DNA from: Gammaproteobacteria bacterium
Lineage (GTDB): Bacteria > Pseudomonadota > Gammaproteobacteria > UBA6429 > Thiohalophilaceae
NCBI GenBank assembly: GCA_029882235.1
Contig: JAOULB010000052.1
Location: 1 to 9,775, forward strand
Length of the DNA: 9,775 nucleotides
Reading direction: 5' to 3'
Part shown: positions 1 through 6,587 of the stretch, in pieces
Layout: every line of letters starts with the position of its first letter
Position numbering within the stretch: position 1 is the stretch's first letter
Made by a program: the position numbers and the translations under genes
Notes under the pieces: generated by a model
Told to the model about the DNA's origin: nothing
Seen by the model: only the letters and a program-made list of their open reading frames with translations
Database searches by the model: none

Positions 1-129
1 AATTTTATTTTTTTTTATGCTGTTCTCATACTGGCTGATCAGCTGATCATGATAGCGTGTTTCTGCCGCCAGGGAATTTGCAGACAGAAGGAAAATCAGC
101 TGGAAAAACAGAAAGGCTTTTCGGTACAT
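1..129 (-). CDS. N-terminus of an unidentified exported protein (partial)
   Basis: An open frame starts with ATG at 129-127 on the minus strand and runs off the left edge, leaving 43 codons without a stop. The product starts MYRKAFLFFQLIFLLSANS and then LAAE, which is a clear Sec signal peptide: a basic start, a hydrophobic core at about residues 5-16, and a probable signal peptidase I cut near residues 21-22. The protein is therefore probably periplasmic or outer-membrane. The short mature part is polar and gives no family. Upstream lies a weak GAAGA ribosome site about ten bases before the ATG. The gene follows the large GGDEF-EAL gene in the same direction after 86 bases, so the two could be co-transcribed. 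A run of nine A near the edge lies in frame. The function is unknown. Confidence 0.6.
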   Translation of the reverse strand, partial: MYRKAFLFFQLIFLLSANSLAAETRYHDQLISQYENSIKKNKI

Positions 130-164
130 ATTGATAAGTCTTCGTTATCACATATACACCAATA

Positions 165-180
165 TATGGCGACGGCCATA
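165..180. repeat. Short perfect hairpin between two minus-strand genes
   Basis: TATGGC and GCCATA form a perfect 6-bp stem around a 4-base loop, downstream of the large sensor gene and upstream of the partial exported-protein gene. No T-run follows on either strand, so it is not a convincing intrinsic terminator. It could be a weak processing or attenuation hairpin. Confidence 0.3.
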
Positions 181-215
181 CACTTTCAACACATTCAGGT
201 AACTATTTTATCTAG

Positions 216-3200
216 TTACGCAACACTCTGGCGTAAAAACAACTGATTAAAATCATCGATTGGCATCGGTTTATAAAAATAATATCCCTGAATTGCATCA
301 CAGGCCATAGTTTTTAAACAATCAAGTTGCTCTTTGGTTTCAACACCTTCAGCAGTAACTCTGAGACCCAATGAGTGTGCCATATTGACTATTGCCAGGG
401 CAATAGAGTGGGAATCTTCAGATTTTTCTATACCATCAACAAATATTCGATCAACCTTTAATGTGTTTACAGGCAACCGTTTAAGCTGGCTTAAAGAAGA
501 ATAGCCCGTACCAAAATCATCTACCGCCAGATGCAAGCCGAGTTTACCCAGGTTGTTCAATACGTTGATTGTATAATCCACATCCTTCATCAAGGTGGTT
601 TCAGTAATTTCCAGTACAATATTCTCAGGATTCACATTGGTTTCCTGCATTATCGTAGTAAATGTTTCAACCAGTCCTGGCTCATTTAATTGGCGTGCGG
701 AAAGGTTAACTGAGAGATAAGGAACCCTGTAGCCTTTAAATGATTTTTCCCAATCTGCCAGAGTAAGACATGCCTGTCGGAAAACCCATTCACCAATTGA
801 TAAAATCGTACCCGTCATTTCGGCAATCGGAATAAATACTGCAGGAGATATTTCTTCGTTATTCGTATTCCAGCGCAACAAAGTCTCAGCACCAATAATT
901 TCTCCAGTAATCGCATTTACGATTGGCTGTAACACGGTATATAGCTCATTATTCTTTTCAGCGGTTCGCAAACCCGTAGCAATTTTGAGCTGCATACGAG
1001 AGTGTTCACCTATTTCATCACTAAACACCATCCAGCCATCACGTCCTCGATCCTTGGCTTTATACATTGCCGCATCAGCATTCCTTAGAAGCTCTTCGGC
1101 CGTATGTGTTTGCCCATGACCTATCGCAACACCAATACTCACGGTTGCATAAAATTCATGACCACCAATCTCTAATGGATGCTTGAGTCGATCAACAATT
1201 CGTTCAGCCAGCTTGGTCACAATATTCCAGTCAGTAATTTGATCGCACATAACAACAAATTCATCACCGCCAAAGCGAGCAACCGTGTCTCCCGGCCTGA
1301 CAATTCGCACCAGCTCATTGCTTATCGCCATTAAAAGCTGGTCACCAATATCATGTCCATAGTTATCATTAATCAATTTAAATTCATCAACATCGACAAA
1401 CATCAATGCCACAGATTTACCTGTTCGCTGTGAACGCGCCAAGGCGCTGGAAACGCGATCATGAATCAACATTCGATTCGGTAATTTAGTTAGTGGATCG
1501 TGAGTCGCGTCTCGAATCAGGCTTTCCTCAGCCTGTTTTCGTTCAGTGATATCACGCATTGTTGCAACCATAATCCATTTATCGCCAGATCGAACCCTGG
1601 TTATCGAGGCCTCAGCGGGGAAAAACGTACCGTCACTTTTGTATCCAATAAGATCAGCTCTCGCACCCATAGGACGCATAACTTCATGACCATGTAAAAA
1701 ACCTTTAACCTGAAGTTTGTGCTGTTCACGCAAATGTGGGGGTAACAGATTATGTACAGACATGGTTTTGAATTCTTCGTCTGTATATCCAAATAATTCA
1801 CATGCCGTATTATTAACCTGAATAATATGCCCATCTTCATTAATCGAGATTATGGCGATATCTGCTGAGCCCAGAATTTGACGAGTCATACCTACATACA
1901 TTTCGTCATCATTATCAATCTTCGGTTCATGACAGGACAGCACAAAGCCAACTTCATTATCGGTTTCACTATGAATTGGATCTACTGCAATATCAATTTT
2001 GAAAATTCCACCATTTTCAGCACGTGCCGCATAAATACAATCATTACTGGCTATTGCATCGATAAATCGATCACTGCTCTTGTATTCCTCTGGCAAGCAT
2101 AAATATTGACTAACATGGCGACCTATAATCTCATTGGCAGATTTAATTCCCCACATCGTCAAGAGTTTGTTATTCACATAACTAATCAAACCTTTTGTGT
2201 CAGCCACCATCATTGCAACTGAGTGCTTATCACTCGCACTATCTTCAAGCTGCTCATTACCGCTGATTGCCATTTTATATTTTTTATCCAGCACGCCAAT
2301 TCTGGATACTGCGAAATGACTGCAACGATTGCCATCATACAATGGAGTCAGCCTGCATAATTCTTTCACATTACTATCTCGTTCAAGTGCAAATTCAAAT
2401 TCACCACTCTTACCTGATTTTGCCAGTTCGGCTAGCACACCCGTATCATGACTTAGCTGCTCTAATAGTTCATGATTTAATAATGTTCTACGTTTTTCTT
2501 CATTAGCAATAAGAGGGCGTGTTTTTTCTAATGATTGTTTATCCATATAGGGAACAACCGTGACAAGCTGCCAGTCTGCTGCTTGCACAGGCATCGGTAA
2601 GTTCGCACTCGACTCTATATCGCTTTGATGCTTTATTTTATATCGTTCAGGAATTTCTGGTTTAATCTGGCCAAAAGACTCAACAATCTCAAACACACCA
2701 TCGGAATTACAACGTGACAACCAGGCATTGACGGTCGCGTGGTGTGTTTGTGGATCCATAATGACTTTTCCCTGGGGTGCATCAACACTGACATGTTCTA
2801 AGGCATTAACTAAAGCTTCTGCTTCAAATGAGCCTGCAGCTTCTGCTGCCCTGGCAAAGGCGTGAACACAGACATAGGTCCCTTCACTAAAGTTTGTCAG
2901 TGTGCCATTTCCTTTTGGCCATATTCCTGTAACTTCTGGTAATTTTTCCAGACGTTGCAAATACTGTCTGTTCTTTTCATTAGCGATAGTCATGAAGTAG
3001 GTATTGCTCGAATACAAACCGTTACGGACTTCTGGCTCTAATAGTGAAACCATGGCTTCATCGTAATGGCCCATTACCACTGCCATATGTTTCTTTAAAC
3101 CCATTTCAGTAAACAGGTTCAATAGATTAATCTGATCCATACCTGCCGCATAAGGGACAAACACATCGGCACCCGATTTCTTCACTCTGTCCAGCACACT

Positions 3201-3767
3201 CTGGAGATCATCACAGCCAATATCAAAATATTCTTCACCAACAACCTCACCACCGACGCTTAGCAATGCGCGTTTGGCAGCATCTATTGAACCGCGTGGC
3301 CATTCATAATTATTCCCGGCAAAATACATTTTTGGCCCAAAATGCTCCGCCATGAATGGAATCATTTTTTCGATCTGTTGATTGGGTAGGGCAGAAAAAC
3401 TGAAAAAGTAACGATTAGAAATACTGCCTTCATAAAACGAAAAATTGAGATAGGGAATTCGATTCGGCCCCGCCACTCGTGCAGCCACATCGATTCGCGC
3501 ATTCGATAACAGATTACCAATCATCGCAACACATTGATGTTCAAACGCCAGCTTCTCTGCAGCCTTAACAGCAGGTTCAGGCATACTGCCATCATCCTCA
3601 ATAATCAATTCAATCTTTTTACCCAGCACACCGCCCTGTTCATTGATCTCGTCGACGGCAATTTGTGCAGCCCAGCAAATTTCCTGTCCATACAGTTCAA
3701 CCAGACCACTAAGCGGAGGCATAAGACCTAAACGAACTGTTTGTTGTTCATGTTTGCTATTTTGCAT
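216..3767 (-). CDS. Soluble AmiC/UrtA-like ligand-binding, PAS-PAS, GGDEF-EAL c-di-GMP protein
   Basis: This 1183-residue protein should sense a small molecule and control cyclic di-GMP. Residues about 10-380 form a type I periplasmic-binding-protein fold like AmiC and UrtA (family features: MPPLSG near 16, then an NRYFF...PNQQI block at 118-132). PAS domains follow at about 512-612 and 630-745, the second ending DITERKQAEE. The GGDEF domain (about 755-915) has intact GGDEF at 833-837 and an RPGD inhibitory site at 824-827, spaced normally. The EAL domain (about 940-1178) reads ETL at 961-963. It keeps the other expected residues: N1021, E1053, D1083-D1084, K1104, E1140 and Q1160. Both activities therefore look possible. 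There is no signal peptide or membrane segment, so the binding domain should act in the cytoplasm, as AmiC does. AGGAAGG at 3771-3777 supports the start. The ligand is unknown; urea or short amides are guesses from the family. Confidence 0.93.
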   Translation of the reverse strand: MQNSKHEQQTVRLGLMPPLSGLVELYGQEICWAAQIAVDEINEQGGVLGKKIELIIEDDGSMPEPAVKAAEKLAFEHQCVAMIGNLLSNARIDVAARVAGPNRIPYLNFSFYEGSISNRYFFSFSALPNQQIEKMIPFMAEHFGPKMYFAGNNYEWPRGSIDAAKRALLSVGGEVVGEEYFDIGCDDLQSVLDRVKKSGADVFVPYAAGMDQINLLNLFTEMGLKKHMAVVMGHYDEAMVSLLEPEVRNGLYSSNTYFMTIANEKNRQYLQRLEKLPEVTGIWPKGNGTLTNFSEGTYVCVHAFARAAEAAGSFEAEALVNALEHVSVDAPQGKVIMDPQTHHATVNAWLSRCNSDGVFEIVESFGQIKPEIPERYKIKHQSDIESSANLPMPVQAADWQLVTVVPYMDKQSLEKTRPLIANEEKRRTLLNHELLEQLSHDTGVLAELAKSGKSGEFEFALERDSNVKELCRLTPLYDGNRCSHFAVSRIGVLDKKYKMAISGNEQLEDSASDKHSVAMMVADTKGLISYVNNKLLTMWGIKSANEIIGRHVSQYLCLPEEYKSSDRFIDAIASNDCIYAARAENGGIFKIDIAVDPIHSETDNEVGFVLSCHEPKIDNDDEMYVGMTRQILGSADIAIISINEDGHIIQVNNTACELFGYTDEEFKTMSVHNLLPPHLREQHKLQVKGFLHGHEVMRPMGARADLIGYKSDGTFFPAEASITRVRSGDKWIMVATMRDITERKQAEESLIRDATHDPLTKLPNRMLIHDRVSSALARSQRTGKSVALMFVDVDEFKLINDNYGHDIGDQLLMAISNELVRIVRPGDTVARFGGDEFVVMCDQITDWNIVTKLAERIVDRLKHPLEIGGHEFYATVSIGVAIGHGQTHTAEELLRNADAAMYKAKDRGRDGWMVFSDEIGEHSRMQLKIATGLRTAEKNNELYTVLQPIVNAITGEIIGAETLLRWNTNNEEISPAVFIPIAEMTGTILSIGEWVFRQACLTLADWEKSFKGYRVPYLSVNLSARQLNEPGLVETFTTIMQETNVNPENIVLEITETTLMKDVDYTINVLNNLGKLGLHLAVDDFGTGYSSLSQLKRLPVNTLKVDRIFVDGIEKSEDSHSIALAIVNMAHSLGLRVTAEGVETKEQLDCLKTMACDAIQGYYFYKPMPIDDFNQLFLRQSVA

Positions 3768-3777
3768 AGTCCTTCCT

Positions 3778-3983
3778 ACATACTGCAGTTAATGCAATTC
3801 ATCTTGTTCAAGTGTCGGATCATGCACAAACAGCTTGATCCAGATTTGATGAACATCTGTAAAAACAATGTAAATTTCTATGTATTGGTTTGGGAAATCT
3901 ATGCTTAATCCCACTTTAATCGTATGCCGTCAGCCCCTATAATCTCAGGCCATTTTCAGACGTTCTCGGCGAGCCATTACAAT
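3778..3983. promoter_or_regulatory. Divergent intergenic region between sensor and thioredoxin genes
   Basis: This gap must carry the promoters for the minus-strand sensor and the plus-strand thioredoxin. It contains two inverted repeats: GGATCA (3817-3822) with TGATCC (3836-3841), and CAGAT (3841-3845) with ATCTG (3855-3859). I see no convincing pair of promoter hexamers on either strand. TTGGTT near 3886 followed by TTAAT near 3905 is only a weak plus-strand candidate. Confidence 0.3.
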
Positions 3984-4337
3984 ATGAACGACATGCCAGC
4001 ACTTATTTTTGATATCCAGTACGAAGAGTTCCAGCAGCGTGTAATCGAAGACTCAGCTCAATCCATTATTCTGCTGGATATGTGGGCAGACTGGTGTCCA
4101 CCTTGCCTGGTTATTGGCCCGATTCTGGAACAGCTTGTAGCCCAATATGACGGTGAGGTACGCCTGGCCAAACTGGAGGTCGATGAGGGCGAGAATATGA
4201 AAATCGCAGGACAATACCAGGTGCGTGGTTTTCCAACCATAATTTTGTTTAAGGATGGGGAGGAAAAAGCGCGTTTTAGCGGGGCGAAAACAGCAGGCTT
4301 TGTCGAACAGTTTGTTGATGAGCACATGGGGGCCTGA
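3984..4337 (+). CDS. Thioredoxin-family protein with WCPPC active site
   Basis: This is a cytoplasmic thioredoxin-fold protein of 117 residues, close to the usual thioredoxin length. It is probably a disulfide reductase or exchange protein. The active site is WADWCPPC with cysteines at 38 and 41; the standard motif is WCGPC. The buried aspartate before it (D32) and the cis-proline loop GFPT (P84) are both present, so the fold looks intact. I chose the ATG at 3984: the in-frame ATG at 3924 adds 20 residues that do not fit the fold and has no ribosome site, whereas GGCGAG lies about ten bases before 3984. The ATG at 3993 is also possible. The gene is divergent from the sensor and convergent with a small membrane-protein gene 13 bases beyond its stop. 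The CPPC motif suggests an altered redox potential, and its partner is unknown. Confidence 0.9.
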   Translation: MNDMPALIFDIQYEEFQQRVIEDSAQSIILLDMWADWCPPCLVIGPILEQLVAQYDGEVRLAKLEVDEGENMKIAGQYQVRGFPTIILFKDGEEKARFSGAKTAGFVEQFVDEHMGA

Positions 4338-4343
4338 GCCCCC
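4328..4343. terminator. GC-rich hairpin over the thioredoxin stop codon
   Basis: GGGGGC (4328-4333) and GCCCCC (4338-4343) form a perfect 6-bp stem, with the TGA stop codon of the thioredoxin gene in its 4-base loop. It lies between two convergent genes. No T-run follows on either strand, so it is at best a weak or factor-assisted terminator, or a block against read-through from both sides. Confidence 0.4.
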
Positions 4344-4350
4344 ACGGGAT

Positions 4351-4509
4351 TTATTGACCAATACCCAGGGTGAATAGCAATATCGGCAAAGTCAGCCAGA
4401 TCATGCCCTTAACCAGCAGGAACAGAAATCCAAGCCAGCCGGCACGTTTAAGCCAGATCAGGACATCTTTTTGAGCTTCAACCCGGTCTGTGGATTGTTG
4501 TAGTAACAT
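4351..4509 (-). CDS. 52-residue small inner-membrane protein
   Basis: This small gene is well supported. An AGGAG ribosome site at 4517-4521 lies seven bases before the ATG at 4509, and the frame ends at TAA (4353-4351). The product begins MLLQQSTDRVEAQKDVLIW and continues through a basic LKRAG segment. Residues about 25-48 are strongly hydrophobic, broken only by a lysine near 34, and would form one long or two short membrane passes. The polar N-terminus of about 17 residues may be a short helix. It is the last gene of the minus-strand run of TlpA-like, 111-residue and 52-residue proteins, and lies 98 bases downstream of the 111-residue gene. I do not recognise a named family, and the function is unknown. 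Confidence 0.72.
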   Translation of the reverse strand: MLLQQSTDRVEAQKDVLIWLKRAGWLGFLFLLVKGMIWLTLPILLFTLGIGQ

Positions 4510-4607
4510 GGTACTACTCCTAATCTACTTCAGTTATTAGGGTTATCGGCTAAAAACAGGCTGACTTTACATTTTTATGACGCTGTTCACACTTTGAGAC
4601 TTTTTGC

Positions 4608-4943
4608 TCAGGCCACTAATAAATGAGAAAAATAGGGGTACCAGAGCAATAATAGTGCGATTCCAATGGCCAGATCAGTTCTCAGCGCCCGCCGCATACG
4701 GATTTGCTCAGCCTCATCCTTATCGTTGAGGAGGATGCGTGTCATTAGTGCATCCAGCATCAACACCATGAAAACGATGGGAGCCAAAGTCGGCAATAAA
4801 AGCGTCTGAAATACTGCAGCCCCCTCAAACGCGACCTCAGTGCCGGGTGCAGGGCGAAACAGAATAATAACAAGCCCCCCACTATGGAGCATCCAGCGCA
4901 AGGGGCCAAGCCCAAGCAGATATTGTTTTAATGAATTCAACAT
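4608..4943 (-). CDS. 111-residue polytopic membrane protein of unknown function
   Basis: The protein has three hydrophobic stretches: about residues 15-29, 43-66 and 90-109. A charged loop rich in acidic and basic residues lies at 72-89 (NDKDEAEQIRMRRALRTD). It ends in an aromatic segment, WYPYFSH. By the positive-inside rule the charged loop is probably cytoplasmic. I recognise no enzymatic motif and no named family. The ATG at 4943 is not preceded by a good ribosome site, so it may be read by coupling or reinitiation from the TlpA-like gene 70 bases upstream. The neighbours are a periplasmic thioredoxin-fold protein and a 52-residue membrane protein, which suggests an envelope role, but this is inference only. 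Confidence 0.75.
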   Translation of the reverse strand: MLNSLKQYLLGLGPLRWMLHSGGLVIILFRPAPGTEVAFEGAAVFQTLLLPTLAPIVFMVLMLDALMTRILLNDKDEAEQIRMRRALRTDLAIGIALLLLWYPYFSHLLVA

Positions 4944-5013
4944 ATATTAAACACTACAGTTTTAATTGATCGGGCGTCTATGTTATCAGGCCTTCGATGA
5001 CTGTCCAGCGTCC

Positions 5014-5505
5014 TTATTGGGCACTTTGCTGCTGAATGAATTCTTCAATAATATTGGTGGGTACCGCTCCGGCCTGTTGCACCGCAAGCTCACCGGTTGG
5101 CGAATAAATCAGAAATGTCGGTGTACCTGTCCAGTCCACACCGGTCAACTTCGAAAAATGGATGGCGACATCCTGTGGCTCACCAAGAATATTAGGGAAC
5201 TTCAGTTGGTGACGAGAAATAAAATTCTGCGCCGCCTTTTTATTCTTCTGGCCATCCGTACTCAAGCCAAGCACACGTGCATTTTTATCTTTATACTTTA
5301 GATGAAAGGCATTATAGCTTTCTGCTTCTTTGTTACAGACATGGCAATCCGACGCCCAGATCATCACCACTAACCACTTCCCCTTTCCCGCATACTGAGT
5401 AATCGAGGCAGGTTTATCATTAAAATCTTTAAATAATGCGGCCTGAAGTGAATACAGGGGTAAGCTACATAAAAGCAGGGTCAGAAAAACAGATCTTATT
5501 TTCAT
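5014..5505 (-). CDS. Periplasmic TlpA/ResA-like thioredoxin-fold protein with CHVC motif
   Basis: The 163-residue product starts with a Sec signal peptide: KIR, then a leucine-rich core, with a probable cut after SLQA near residue 22. A cysteine at 13 lies in the hydrophobic core, but the lipobox is poor, so a soluble periplasmic form is more likely. The mature domain is thioredoxin-like and of the TlpA/ResA/AhpC type: a strand WLVVMIWAS, a CHVC motif (C54, C57), a STDG segment at 82-85 and the cis-proline loop GTPT (P129). The expected role is reduction or thiol exchange on a periplasmic partner, for example in cytochrome c maturation, but no partner gene is in view. An AGAAGAGAG ribosome site precedes the ATG. 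It is the first gene of a minus-strand run with two small membrane-protein genes. Confidence 0.88.
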   Translation of the reverse strand: MKIRSVFLTLLLCSLPLYSLQAALFKDFNDKPASITQYAGKGKWLVVMIWASDCHVCNKEAESYNAFHLKYKDKNARVLGLSTDGQKNKKAAQNFISRHQLKFPNILGEPQDVAIHFSKLTGVDWTGTPTFLIYSPTGELAVQQAGAVPTNIIEEFIQQQSAQ

Positions 5506-5858
5506 TCAGCACTCTCTTCTGGGGCGAGTAGACAAAGAATAGATGATATTTCATAAAACTTGGGACTTTGACCCGCTCATTTCTTGATAAGTTCCGAAGG
5601 CAATCACATGTGCAAAGAGATTGGAATAAAAACCGGCCTACATTGGCTGACGATTCCTTCCCCGCAACACCTCAGCGAAGGTGCATAGCGCTAACTTAAC
5701 AGAATGGATAATTCACCCAACCCGGCGAATTTTTCCAGCATGAAGCGCGAGACTCGGGACTAAGTTTACAATCTGACCTCTAAATAAGTCCTCCGCAAGG
5801 CTGATGTAGTTATCAACACCAGTAATTTGTTTAATACATAATAATTAAAGGGATTATG
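5506..5858. other. Divergent intergenic region of about 350 bases
   Basis: This gap separates the minus-strand TlpA-like gene from the plus-strand SnoaL-like gene and must hold both promoters, though I cannot place either with confidence. It contains a short inverted repeat, CACCT and AGGTG around six bases near 5668-5683. It also holds a possible 26-codon frame at 5608-5688 (plus strand, GAAGG eight bases before the ATG) that I do not trust enough to call a gene. Near the right end, AATTAAAGGGA supplies the ribosome site of the next gene. I found no RNA gene or mobile-element remnant. Confidence 0.5.
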
Positions 5859-6284
5859 ATGGACACTAAATATTTTGCTACCCCTGCTGATGCTGAGAAT
5901 GCCTTTTATCGAGCATTTGAGAACTCTGACCTCGATATCATGATGTCAGTCTGGCTGGATGCCGATTATGTGGAGTGTATACATCCGATGAGCCATCGCC
6001 TTACCGGAATTTCTGAGATCCGTGATGCCTGGGTGGAAATCTTCCATGTCACAGATAACATCAAATGCGAAACCCTTGAGGAACGCTGTATTGAGCATAA
6101 TGGGCTCGCTATACACACCGTCGTTGAAAACATTATCATGGATAAAGGCAAACGCACTGTCAGCATCCTGGCAACGAATATCTATGAGAAAACGCCCTTT
6201 GGCTGGCGCATGATTCTGCATCATGCCTCACCGGCACCAAAAGAATTCAACGATACGGATAACCCCCCACCTACTATGCACTAG
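5859..6284 (+). CDS. SnoaL/NTF2-like fold protein
   Basis: The product of about 141 residues matches the SnoaL-like (NTF2 superfamily) pattern. An N-terminal helix (ATPADAENAFYRAFENSDLD) is followed by MMSVWLDADYVECIHPMSHRL, then a GISEIRDAWVEIF helix. The C-terminal half is a run of strands ending in a GWRMILHHASPAP motif, typical of this family's last strand. Such proteins form small cone-shaped barrels and act as isomerases, hydrolases or binding proteins; the sequence alone does not choose. There is no signal peptide, so it is cytoplasmic. Two ATGs are adjacent (5856 and 5859). AAAGGGA at 5847-5853 is better spaced for the second, so I start there. A hairpin follows the stop immediately, and the gene appears to stand alone. 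Its last 15 residues are proline-rich and probably disordered. Confidence 0.85.
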   Translation: MDTKYFATPADAENAFYRAFENSDLDIMMSVWLDADYVECIHPMSHRLTGISEIRDAWVEIFHVTDNIKCETLEERCIEHNGLAIHTVVENIIMDKGKRTVSILATNIYEKTPFGWRMILHHASPAPKEFNDTDNPPPTMH

Positions 6285-6304
6285 AGCCGCTAATAGCGGC
6301 TTTC
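6285..6304 (+). terminator. Hairpin directly after the SnoaL-like gene
   Basis: AGCCGC (6285-6290) and GCGGCT (6296-6301) pair perfectly around a TAATA loop, starting one base after the stop codon. Only three T follow, so it is a short, modest intrinsic terminator. Confidence 0.55.
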
Positions 6305-6328
6305 AGGCTCAATTTACCGTTTCATATC

Positions 6329-6361
6329 AACAGGTCCATCCAGTAGAGCTGGGCCTGTTTA
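6329..6361 (+). terminator. Second, imperfect hairpin, possible back-up terminator
   Basis: AACAGG (6329-6334) pairs with CCTGTT (6354-6359). Inside it, CCAG (6340-6343) pairs with CTGG (6349-6352), leaving an internal bulge. The 3' side ends in TTTAA. It lies about 45 bases after the SnoaL-like gene and may back up the first terminator. A regulatory hairpin cannot be excluded. Confidence 0.35.
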
Positions 6362-6417
6362 AGCATTTGTTCTTCAACAATCCTTTTCCATACGCAAATT
6401 AGCGGTTCATAAGTGAC

Positions 6418-6444
6418 AAAATTGGTCATTTTTTGACCAATTTT
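6418..6444. repeat. Perfect 11-bp inverted repeat, possible operator
   Basis: AAAATTGGTCA (6418-6428) and TGACCAATTTT (6434-6444) are perfect reverse complements around TTTTT. The TTGGTCA half-sites resemble operators of dimeric helix-turn-helix regulators. The A-run before and T-run after would also let it act as a weak bidirectional terminator. Just downstream, the palindrome TGGCCA occurs twice (6444-6449 and 6460-6465), 16 bases apart. It lies about 140 bases upstream of the riboswitch. No regulator gene is in the window to pair with it. Confidence 0.5.
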
Positions 6445-6526
6445 GGCCACAATCACTAATGGCCAGCCAGATCCGCTTATCAGATTGCTTTTTAAGTGAT
6501 TGATTTGTTTGAGTTCACATTTTCCC

Positions 6527-6542
6527 TGTGATGACCATCACA
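6527..6542. promoter_or_regulatory. CRP-family binding site
   Basis: TGTGATGACCATCACA matches the CRP-type consensus TGTGA-N6-TCACA exactly in both half-sites. Its centre, about 6534.5, lies roughly 53 bases before the aptamer stem at 6588. A transcription start near 6576 would place it at the classical -41.5 position, but I see no clear -10 box there. TGTGAT could instead overlap a weak -10 (TTGTTT lies 16 bases upstream), in which case binding would repress. Members of this family include c-di-GMP-responsive Clp proteins, which could matter here. Confidence 0.55.
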
Positions 6543-6587
6543 CTTGGCATGACCGCTGCATCACACTTCTTCGAACAGAACGGTTAG

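Noticed and set aside
36..49. Perfect 14-base palindrome TGATCAGCTGATCA
   Set aside because: It lies within the coding part of the partial exported protein and has no supporting context as an operator.
49..246. Plus-strand open frame over the left edge
   Set aside because: It overlaps the opposite-strand signal-peptide gene and the end of the sensor gene and has no domain or ribosome site.
3924..3983. Upstream in-frame ATG that would extend the thioredoxin by 20 residues
   Set aside because: No ribosome site before 3924, and the added residues have no place in the thioredoxin fold and do not form a signal peptide.
4053..4361. Open frames antisense to the thioredoxin gene
   Set aside because: They mirror the coding frame of a clear thioredoxin, with no ribosome site or recognisable domain.
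5705..5764. 19-codon frame beginning MDNSPNPANF
   Set aside because: No ribosome site and too short to support.
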